A DNA stretch of 64,000 nt from CAVZCC01 sp963773765 (GTDB taxonomy: Bacteria > Actinomycetota > Acidimicrobiia > Acidimicrobiales > Microtrichaceae), in NCBI GenBank assembly GCA_963773765.1, contig CAVZCC010000003.1, positions 62,001 through 126,000 of the forward strand, written 5' to 3'. Below are positions 47,147-54,250 of the stretch, in pieces. The notes beneath the pieces were generated by a model that had not been told where the DNA came from, did no database searches, and was given only the letters and a program-made list of their open reading frames with translations. The first letter of the stretch is position 1, and every line of letters starts with the position of its first letter. Made by a program: the position numbers and the translations under genes.

Positions 47147-47206
47147 CCGCAGTGTCGTCGACCGCAGTGTCATCACCTGCGGCGTCGTCACCCGCAGTGT
47201 CGTCAC
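47147..47206 (-). repeat. 15-bp tandem repeat between nadB and panC
   Basis: Four units start at 47147, 47162, 47177 and 47192 (core CCGCAGTGTCGTCAC, two copies degenerate). The array fills the gap between the genes and reaches the panC stop. In one frame it would encode TTLR-type pentapeptides, but that frame is not that of nadB. Confidence 0.75.
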
Positions 47207-48064
47207 GCGGCGTCGTCGACGGCGAGGTTGTCGATGAGCCGGGCCCGGCCGAAGCGCACCGCGCCGAACAGGCGGGCCCCGCGGTGGGCCCGGTCGAGCG
47301 GCGCCAGCGTGACCGGGTCGACGACGTCGACGTAGTCGAGCTCGCCGGCGGGGGCGGACCGGATGGTGTCGGCCATGAGCGTCCGCACGGCCGCGGCGTC
47401 CTCCTGGCCCGAACGCACCGCCGCCGCGCCGGCCTGCAACGCCCGGTGCAGCACCGGGGCCGCCTCCCGCTCCCGGGCGGTCAGGTAGACGTTGCGGCTG
47501 GACATGGCCAGGCCGTCGGCCTCACGTACGATCGGGCAGCCCACCACGTCCACCGGGAACGACAGGTCGTGCACCATGCGGCGGACGACCGCCAGCTGCT
47601 GGAAGTCCTTCTCGCCGAAGTAGGCCGAGCACGGGCCGACGATGTTGAACAGCTTGGCCACCACCGTGCACACCCCTGCGAAGTGGGTGGGGCGCCACGC
47701 TCCCTCCATCGTGGACGACAGCCCGGACACCGACACCGAGGTCAGCACGGCGTCGCGTCCGTCCCGGTACATCTCCTCCAACGTCGGGCGTGAACAGCAC
47801 GGTGGCCCCCGCCTCGCCCGCCTTGGCCGCGTCGCCCTCCGGGTCCCGGGGATAGGCGGCCAGGTCCTCCGTCGGCGCGAACTGGAGGGGGTTGACGAAG
47901 ATGGTGGTCACCACCGTGTCGTGGTCGGCCGCGGCCCGTTCCACCAGGGAGACGTGGCCGTCGTGGAGGTAGCCCATCGTCGGGACCAGCCCGACCGACC
48001 GACCGGCGCGGCGGTCACGGTCCAGGACGGCGCGGATCCGTTCGATGGTGGTGATGGTCTCCAC
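47203..48064 (-). CDS. panC: Pantoate-beta-alanine ligase (frameshifted)
   Basis: ATG 48064 opens the PanC core: GLVPTMGYLHDGHVSLV (HIGH-like), TIFVNPLQFAPTEDLAAYPRD. An extra base in the GGG run at 47786-47788 shifts the frame; the next one resumes LEEMYRDG and then TMEGAWRPTHFAGVCTVVAKLFNIVGPCSAYFGEKDFQQLAVVRRMV and GLAMSSRNVYL (KMSKS-like). Corrected length is about 286 residues. It makes pantothenate, which CoaX uses. Confidence 0.93.
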
Positions 48065-48098
48065 GGGATGCTCCTGTGGGCCGGCGACGACGACGGGC

Positions 48099-48440
48099 TC
48101 AGGACCGCGCGCCGGGGGCGCGGTCCTGGACGGAGTCGGGCCGGGACCCGACGGTGACCTCGATGCGGACCACGTCCTTGACGTCCCAGCACCGGGTGGG
48201 GGCGTCGGGCACCCGCAGGCGCCCCGCCTCCAGCCGGGCGGCCCGGAGCCGGTCCAGGGGGATGGACGCCCGGAACTGGCCGTCGCGTGAGGACACCGTG
48301 GCGTGGTCGGCGCCGGCGGTGGGCGTGGCCAGGTCCACCAGGGGCAGGAGGGGGCCGCTGCGCTGGTGCACCTCGAGCGGGCGCTCGACCGCGCCGGCGA
48401 TCATCAGCAGCACGTCATCGGTCGGCGACGGGGCGGACAT
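48099..48440 (-). CDS. Small protein resembling a minimal molybdopterin (SUOX) fold
   Basis: 113 residues from ATG 48440. LLMIAGAVERPLEVHQRSGPLLPLVDLA, ATVSSRDGQFRASIPLDRLRAARLEAGRLRV and WDVKDVVRIEV follow the strand order of oxidoreductase molybdopterin-binding proteins (VxGLVExPLxL ... VTFxSxDGYxxSLPL ... YGWKSVKWVxRIEF). The cofactor-binding middle, including the Cys, is absent, so it is probably not an enzyme of that type. It sits between the DUF2520 gene and panC. Function unknown. Confidence 0.6.
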   Translation of the reverse strand: MSAPSPTDDVLLMIAGAVERPLEVHQRSGPLLPLVDLATPTAGADHATVSSRDGQFRASIPLDRLRAARLEAGRLRVPDAPTRCWDVKDVVRIEVTVGSRPDSVQDRAPGARS

Positions 48441-48451
48441 CGGGGACCACG

Positions 48452-49196
48452 CTACCGACCCGGGGGCCGGTCGCCCGCCCGCCCACGGTCGGCCACCAAC
48501 CGTCGCGCCTGTTCCACCATGGCCCCGTAGGCACCGCGCTCCTCGGGCGGCAGCGCGGCCAGGTGCCGCTCCACGGTGTCCAGGTCGCCGCGGGCCACGG
48601 GTCCGGTCAGGGCCCGGGACGGTCCGAGGGCCGCCACGTTGTCCACCGTGCCCCGGACCAGGTCCAGGTAGGCCTCCAGCGGCACGTCCACCGTCGCCGC
48701 CACCCGCTCCACCTGCCCCAGGAGCGCCACCAGGTGGTTGGAGGCGATGACCGCGGCCGCGTGGTAGCGCAGGCGGTGCTCGTCGGGGACGTCGACCGCG
48801 GTGCCACCCAGGTCCTGGACCACCTGCCGGGCCAGGGGATCGCCGGCCACCCCGAACCAGGCACCCCGCAGCATCTCCGCGCCGCGCTCCGGCGTGGTCA
48901 GCGCCACCAGGGGATGGACCGACGCCACCCGCCGGTGGCCGGCCAGCACGTCCAGGCCCAGGGAGCCGGCACAGTGGGCCACGCACCACCTCGTCGGCCG
49001 GGGCCACCTGCGCCGCCACCGTCGCCACCGCCGGGTCGGGCACGCAGAGCAGCACCAGGTCCACCCCGTCCGTGGCGTCGCCCAGGTCGTCGCCCCGGCC
49101 CTGCACCTCCACGCCCCAGCCCGCATGGTCCAGGGCGAGGGCGAACGCGCCGCCGGCCCGGCCGGGCCCGACGATCCGGACCCGGCGTGCGCTCAC
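48452..49196 (-). CDS. Rossmann-fold and DUF2520 domain protein (frameshifted)
   Basis: GTG 49196 opens VRIVGPGRAGGAFALALDHAGW, a nucleotide-binding Rossmann start, with LVLLCVPDPAVATVA. The frame breaks near 48985; the next frame continues VAHCAGSLGLDVLAGHRRVASVHPLVALT and a helical DUF2520 domain to 48452. About 247 residues. The fold resembles ketopantoate or pyrroline carboxylate reductases; the family often sits beside panC, so a role in pantothenate synthesis has been suspected (inference). It is coupled to folK by GTGA. Confidence 0.8.
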
Positions 49197-49702
49197 AGGT
49201 CCTCGACCCGCCGGACGGTCCCGTCGGCCAGCTGCAGCTCCCGCTCGGTCACCAGGTCCGGGGCCAGGTCCCGCAGCGGGGCCAGCACGAACCTGCGGTC
49301 CTTCCACCGGGGGTGCGGGATGGTCAGCCGTTCGTCGTCCATGGTGACCCCGTCCATCCAGACGATGTCGATGTCCAGGGTCCGCGGCCCCCAGCGCTGC
49401 TCGCGCACCCGCTCCGCGTTGGCCTCGATGCGATGGCAGATGGACAGCAGCCGGCGGGGGGCGAGCGACGTGTCGAGCCGGACCACCAGGTTCAGGTAGG
49501 CGCCCTGGGCCGGCCCGCCCACCGGGTCGGTCTCGTACAGCGGCGACACGGCCACCACGTCGGGCAGGGTCTCCACCGCCTGGCGCAGGTGGGCCCGGCG
49601 GTCACCCAGGTTGGACCCGAGCGACAGGAAGGTGCGCACCGTCCCGGGACGTGCCTGCGTCCCGCCCACGCCGGAGGCGAGGGGTTCGGCGGGACGTGTC
49701 AC
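49193..49702 (-). CDS. folK: 2-amino-4-hydroxy-6-hydroxymethyldihydropteridine pyrophosphokinase
   Basis: The catalytic domain starts TFLSLGSNLGDRRAHLRQAVETL and has VSPLYETDPVGGPAQGAYLNLVV, WGPRTLDIDIVWMDG and LTIPHPRWKDRRFVLAPL, all HPPK hallmarks. The GTG at 49702 overlaps the folB stop (GTGA), like its neighbours, giving 169 residues; a GTG at 49639 would give the usual bare domain. It transfers diphosphate from ATP to the pterin in folate synthesis. Confidence 0.93.
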   Translation of the reverse strand: MTRPAEPLASGVGGTQARPGTVRTFLSLGSNLGDRRAHLRQAVETLPDVVAVSPLYETDPVGGPAQGAYLNLVVRLDTSLAPRRLLSICHRIEANAERVREQRWGPRTLDIDIVWMDGVTMDDERLTIPHPRWKDRRFVLAPLRDLAPDLVTERELQLADGTVRRVEDL

Positions 49703-50100
49703 CGGCCGTCCCCACCCAGGGGGGCCGAGCCGCGGCGGCGCCGGAGGCGGACCCCGGACGTGGCCAGGTCCTGGGGCACGGGCGGGCGCAGCTTGCGCAC
49801 CACCACGCCGACCTCGCTGATCCGGTCGTCGGCGGCCAGGACCTCCTCGGCCAGCTCCGCGGCCAGGCGCTCCAGCAGCTGCGGGGCACCGCGGGCCACG
49901 ACGGCCTGGGCCAACGCACACAGGGCGCCGTAGTCCACGGTGTGCTCCAGCGCGTCGGAGGCACCGGCGCGGGACAGGTCCACCACCACGTCCAGGTCCA
50001 CCTCCAGGGGCTGGGCCCGGACGCGCTCCTCCGGCAGCACGCCCACCAGGCCGACCAGCCGGAGGCCCCGGAGCTCGATCGTGTCGGGGGAGTCCGTCAT
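49699..50100 (-). CDS. folB: Dihydroneopterin aldolase
   Basis: 133 residues from ATG 50100. IELRGLRLVGLVGVLPEERVRAQPLEVDLDVVVDLS and DYGALCALAQAV, QLLERLAAELAEEVL match FolB. The usual strand residues of the active site (the Glu of GVLPEE) are present. It cleaves dihydroneopterin to the hydroxymethyl pterin used by FolK. The C-terminal 25 residues are basic and variable. Confidence 0.9.
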   Translation of the reverse strand: MTDSPDTIELRGLRLVGLVGVLPEERVRAQPLEVDLDVVVDLSRAGASDALEHTVDYGALCALAQAVVARGAPQLLERLAAELAEEVLAADDRISEVGVVVRKLRPPVPQDLATSGVRLRRRRGSAPLGGDGR

Positions 50101-50110
50101 GGGGTCCCGG

Positions 50111-50626
50111 TCAGGCACCCGGTCCGGCCAGCCGCGCCGCGTCGCCCACGATCGTGCGGCCGTCGGCGTCCAGTTGCCGGCCGGTGAGCCGCTCGATCAG
50201 CGTGATGGCCTGGGGCGGCTCGGGCACCATGCCCGCCCACACCAGGTACCCGGCCAGCAGGCCGATGAGCCGCTCGGACAGCTCGTCCTGGTGCAGGATC
50301 ACCTTCTTGCGGTCCCCCAGGAGGCGGCGCAGCGCGCCGTAGGAGTTCTCCAGGTACCGGGGCAGGTCCTCGTCGTGGGGGAACGGCCAGTGCAGCCACG
50401 ACACGCCCAACTCGTCGTAGTTGTGCAGGTTGTGGGGCGCGGGCGACACCGAGATCACCAGGTCGAAGCCCTGCTCCCGGATCCAGATGATCTCCTCCTG
50501 GCGCCGGACCTTGCGGTGGTTGGCGCCGAAGCCGCCCGGTCGCTCGCAGATCGCCAGCTGGTCCTGGATGATCCAGTGGAAGTGACGGGGCTGGATCCCC
50601 TGTGCCCACTTGCCCTTCGCGGCCAT
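50111..50626 (-). CDS. Dual-specificity-phosphatase-like protein lacking the catalytic Cys
   Basis: 171 residues from ATG 50626, with a strong GAGGAGGTGA site. The fold follows tyrosine/dual-specificity phosphatases: FDLVISVSPAPHNLHNYDELGVSWLHWPFPHDED, then helices before the P-loop. Where the family has HC-x5-R this protein has HQDELSER (112-119): the Cys nucleophile is Gln. A substrate may still be bound but not dephosphorylated. It lies between folP and folB, five bases after folP, so it is part of the folate unit. The role is unknown. Confidence 0.7.
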   Translation of the reverse strand: MAAKGKWAQGIQPRHFHWIIQDQLAICERPGGFGANHRKVRRQEEIIWIREQGFDLVISVSPAPHNLHNYDELGVSWLHWPFPHDEDLPRYLENSYGALRRLLGDRKKVILHQDELSERLIGLLAGYLVWAGMVPEPPQAITLIERLTGRQLDADGRTIVGDAARLAGPGA

Positions 50627-50630
50627 GACG

Positions 50631-51545
50631 TCACCTCCTCGATCGTCGGACCGACATGGCACCGAAGGACCCGGAACACCCCGAGATGACCTTCGCGGCC
50701 CGTGCGGTCGCACCGACATCGTGGACACGGACCATCCGTGCCCCGAGGATCATGGCCCAACATGCGGTCGTCAGCGAACCGACCAACCGGTCGTCGACGG
50801 CCACGGGATCGGGACCGTCGAAGGCCGCGGTGCCCCCGGGCGGACCGGGGTGGGCCGCAAGCCCACCGTCCGAGCGGGCCAGCAGCACACCGAGGGACCG
50901 CTTGCGGCTGGTGCCGACCGCGACCGGGAACCCTTCCGCCACCAGGTGGTCCAGACGGGCCAGGAGCGCCACGTTGTGGGCGGTCGTCTTGCCGAACCCG
51001 ATGCCCGGGTCCAACCACACCTCCGCGACCCCGGCCCCGGTGGCCCGGTCGGCCCGCTCGACCAGGAACCGGGTCACGTCGTCGACCACGTCGTCGTAAC
51101 GGGGCTCACGCTGCATGGTCCGCGGGTCGCCCACCATGTGCATGGCCACCCACCCGACGCCCAGGTCGGCGGCCACCGGCCACAACGACGCGCTCACGTC
51201 GTTGATGAGGGTGGCGCCCGCCGCCACGGCGGCCCGGGCCGTGGACCCGTGGCGGGTGTCGACCGACAGGCGGACCCCGGCCCGCGTGCAGTCCTCCGCC
51301 ACCGCCTCCAGGACCGGCAGCACCCGGGCCTGCTCGCGGACCGGGTCCACCGGCTCCGCGCCGGGCCGGGTGGACTCGCCGCCGACGTCGATCACCGACG
51401 CCCCCTCCGCCACCATCGCCGCCACCCGGGTCCGGGCCCGCTCGGGGTCCTGGTGCAGGCCACCGTCGGAGAAGGAGTCCGGCGTGACGTTGAGGACGCC
51501 CATCACCAGTGCCGGTGCTGCGGGTGGCGTCCCGACGGAGGTCAT
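50631..51545 (-). CDS. folP: Dihydropteroate synthase
   Basis: 304 residues from ATG 51545 with an AGGAG site. VMGVLNVTPDSFSDGG, GASVIDVGGESTRPGAEPV, LINDVSASLW, WLDPGIGFGKTTAHN and VGTSRKRSLG are all DHPS signatures. It joins p-aminobenzoate to the pterin diphosphate. It overlaps no gene but lies 25 bases after folE. Confidence 0.96.
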   Translation of the reverse strand: MTSVGTPPAAPALVMGVLNVTPDSFSDGGLHQDPERARTRVAAMVAEGASVIDVGGESTRPGAEPVDPVREQARVLPVLEAVAEDCTRAGVRLSVDTRHGSTARAAVAAGATLINDVSASLWPVAADLGVGWVAMHMVGDPRTMQREPRYDDVVDDVTRFLVERADRATGAGVAEVWLDPGIGFGKTTAHNVALLARLDHLVAEGFPVAVGTSRKRSLGVLLARSDGGLAAHPGPPGGTAAFDGPDPVAVDDRLVGSLTTACWAMILGARMVRVHDVGATARAAKVISGCSGSFGAMSVRRSRR

Positions 51546-51570
51546 GGGCGGCTCCTGGTCCCGCCGGGGA

Positions 51571-52242
51571 TCAGCGGCGCCGGCCCGAGTCGATGAACTG
51601 CATGGCCTCCATGCGGGCCGCGGCGTCGTCCCGGAACACCCCGCGCACCGCGGAGGTGACGGTGGAGGCACCGGGCTTGCGGATGCCGCGCATGGCCATG
51701 CACAGGTGCTCGGCCTCCATCACCACCAGCACGCCCCGGGGCGACAGGCTCTCCTCGATGGCGTCGGCCACCTGGGTGGTGAGGCGCTCCTGGACCTGGG
51801 GCCGGCGGGCGAAGCCGTCCACCAGGCGGGCGATCTTGGACAGGCCGGTGACCCGGCCGTCGGTGTTGGGGATGTAGGCCACATGGGCCTGGCCGTAGAA
51901 CGGGACGAGGTGGTGCTCGCACATGGAGTACAGCGGGATGTCCCGCACCATGATCATCTCGTCGTGGCCGGCGTCGAAGGTCACCTTCAGGTGCCGGGCC
52001 GGGTTCTCGTGCAGCCCGGCGCAGGTCTCCGCGTACATGCGGGCGACGCGCGCCGGCGTGTCCGCCAGGCCCTCCCGGTCGACGTCCTCGCCGATGGCCT
52101 CCAGGATGTCCCGCACGGCCCGCGCGATCTTCTCCTGGTCCACCACCGCGGACAGGTCCGGTGGCAGGGGGAGCCGGTCGGGAACGTTGAGGTCGTCGCC
52201 GTCGGGGTAGGCCAGGTCGTCGCGGTCGGAGATCCGGGTCAT
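51571..52242 (-). CDS. folE: GTP cyclohydrolase I
   Basis: 223 residues from ATG 52242. The zinc-site motif MCEHHLVPFYGQAHVAYIP and the C-terminal VMEAEHLCMAMRGIRKPGASTVTSAVRG are FolE type IA. Cys of MCEHH and Cys of HLCM ligate Zn. It makes dihydroneopterin triphosphate from GTP. The 34-residue acidic N-terminus is longer than average. Confidence 0.97.
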   Translation of the reverse strand: MTRISDRDDLAYPDGDDLNVPDRLPLPPDLSAVVDQEKIARAVRDILEAIGEDVDREGLADTPARVARMYAETCAGLHENPARHLKVTFDAGHDEMIMVRDIPLYSMCEHHLVPFYGQAHVAYIPNTDGRVTGLSKIARLVDGFARRPQVQERLTTQVADAIEESLSPRGVLVVMEAEHLCMAMRGIRKPGASTVTSAVRGVFRDDAAARMEAMQFIDSGRRR

Positions 52243-52330
52243 GGGTGGGTCCTTGGTCCTTCGGTCGATCCCGGGCCACCCCGACGGTACGGGGGCGGGT
52301 GGCACGGTCGGGGATGAACGGGGCGGTGGG

Positions 52331-54157
52331 TCAGCCGTGCTCCACGGGAGCGAGGAACTCGTCGAGCTCCTCCTCGGCGATGGTCTCCCGGTCCAGCAGG
52401 GCGTCGGCCAGGCGGTCGAGGACGTCACGGTGCTCCTCGAGGATACGGCGCGCCCGGTCATGTGCCTCGTCGAGCAGGCGGGACACCTCCTCGTCGATGC
52501 GGGCCGACACCTCGTCGGAGTGGTCCGCGGACCGGGCGTGGTCCCGGCCCAGGAACGGTTCACCATCGACGCCGCTGAAGCGCTGCGGCCCGAGCTTGTC
52601 GCTCATGCCGAACTCGGTGACCATGGCCCGCGCCAGGCGGCTGGCCCGGTCGATGTCGTCGGCGGCGCCGGTGGTGATCTCGCCGAACACCGCCTCCTCC
52701 GCACTCCGGCCCCCCAGGGCGACGGCCAGGCGGTCCGACAGCTCGGAGCGGGTGTGGAGCTGTCGGTCCTCGTCCGGGAGCAGCACCGTGTAGCCCAGCG
52801 CGGAGCCGCGGGCCACGATGGAGATCTTGTGCACGTCGTCCGCGTGGGGCAGGGCGTGGCTGACGATGGCGTGGCCGGCCTCGTGGACGGCGACGGTGCG
52901 GCGCTCCTGTTCCGACATGACCCGGCTGTGGCGTTCCGGCCCGGCCAGCACCCGGTCCACCGCCGAGGTGAGGTCGGGCGAGGTGATGGTGGCACCGCCG
53001 CGGCGTGCTGCCAGCAGGGCGGCCTCGTTGACCACGTTGGCCAGGTCCGCGCCGGTCATCCCCGGGGTCCGTCGTGCGAGCACGGAGACGTCAACCGACG
53101 GGTCCAACGGCTTGTTCCGCGTGTGGACCCCCAGGATGGCGATGCGCCCGGCCAGGTCCGGCGCGTCGACCAGCACCTGGCGGTCGAACCGGCCCGGGCG
53201 CAGCAGCGCCGGGTCCAGGACGTCGGGCCGGTTGGTGGCGGCGATCAGCACCACGCCGTCACCGGGGTCGAAGCCGTCCATCTGCACCAGGAGCTGGTTC
53301 AGGGTCTGCTCCCGCTCGTCGTGGCCGCCGCCCACGCCGGTCCCGCGGTGACGGCCCACCGCGTCGACCTCGTCCACGAACACGATGGCCGGCGCCTTGG
53401 CCAGCGCCTGGCGGAACAGGTCCCGGACCCGGCTGGCACCCACCCCGACGAACATCTCGACGAAGTCCGAGCCGGAGATGCTGAAGAACGGCACGCCGGC
53501 CTCGCCGGCCACGGCGCGGGCCAGGAGCGTCTTGCCGGTCCCGGGCGGGCCCACCAGGAGCACCCCCTTGGGCACCCGCGCCCCCAGCCGCTCGAACCGC
53601 CGGGGGTCCTTGAGGAACTCGACCACCTCTCGCAGTTCCGCCACCGCCTCGTCCGAGCCGGCGACGTCGGCGAAGGTGACGCCCTGCTCGCCGTCCTGGG
53701 ACGAACGGGCCTTGGCCCGGCCGAACTTCATGGCCCGGCCACCACCCTGCATCTGCATGACGAACCAGATGAACACCCCGATGATCAGGAACGTGGGGAG
53801 GATGCCCAGGACCAGGTCCGCGGCGGTGGTGCCCTCGCCGTTGTCCGCCTCCGCCTCCACGTCGCGGTCCAGCAGCTGGGCGGTGAGGCGTTCGCCGTAG
53901 GCCTCCGGGAAGGTGGTCCGGTAGGTGGTCCCGTCGGTGAGCTCGCCCTCCACGGTGGACGTGGCGTTGTAGATGGTGGCGGTGGACACGTCGCCGCTGT
54001 CCAGCCGGGCCTCGAACTGGTCCAGCCGGAGCTCGGTGGGCTCGTCGCCGGACCGCAGCACCAGCACCGCCACCAGCGCGGCCGCGGCCACCGCCGCGCC
54101 GGCGGCGACGAGCCACCGGTTGCGGGGGGAGAGGGCGCGTCGGGGTGGGGAGGACAC
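52331..54157 (-). CDS. ftsH: ATP-dependent zinc metalloprotease FtsH
   Basis: 608 residues from GTG 54157. Two membrane helices (about 15-33 and 116-137) flank the periplasmic domain. The AAA module holds VGPPGTGKT, VFVDEVDAVGRHRG and SRH NRPDVLDPALLRPGRFDR; the protease site is HEAGHAIV. It degrades unneeded membrane and cytosolic proteins. It is first in the leftward cofactor block. TACCCT lies eight bases before the start, so the mRNA may be leaderless. Confidence 0.97.
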   Translation of the reverse strand: MSSPPRRALSPRNRWLVAAGAAVAAAALVAVLVLRSGDEPTELRLDQFEARLDSGDVSTATIYNATSTVEGELTDGTTYRTTFPEAYGERLTAQLLDRDVEAEADNGEGTTAADLVLGILPTFLIIGVFIWFVMQMQGGGRAMKFGRAKARSSQDGEQGVTFADVAGSDEAVAELREVVEFLKDPRRFERLGARVPKGVLLVGPPGTGKTLLARAVAGEAGVPFFSISGSDFVEMFVGVGASRVRDLFRQALAKAPAIVFVDEVDAVGRHRGTGVGGGHDEREQTLNQLLVQMDGFDPGDGVVLIAATNRPDVLDPALLRPGRFDRQVLVDAPDLAGRIAILGVHTRNKPLDPSVDVSVLARRTPGMTGADLANVVNEAALLAARRGGATITSPDLTSAVDRVLAGPERHSRVMSEQERRTVAVHEAGHAIVSHALPHADDVHKISIVARGSALGYTVLLPDEDRQLHTRSELSDRLAVALGGRSAEEAVFGEITTGAADDIDRASRLARAMVTEFGMSDKLGPQRFSGVDGEPFLGRDHARSADHSDEVSARIDEEVSRLLDEAHDRARRILEEHRDVLDRLADALLDRETIAEEELDEFLAPVEHG

Positions 54158-54165
54158 GGCTGCTC

Positions 54166-54171
54166 AGGGTA
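54166..54171 (-). promoter_or_regulatory. Candidate -10 box of ftsH
   Basis: TACCCT on the minus strand ends eight bases before GTG 54157, in the 93-base divergent gap with the kinase-flippase gene. Confidence 0.4.
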
Positions 54172-54250
54172 TCGACTGCGGGTGACAGGTCGGTCGGCGG
54201 GGCCGGTCACCGGCCATCGGTAGGCTCACCCCGGACCCGACCCCGCCACG

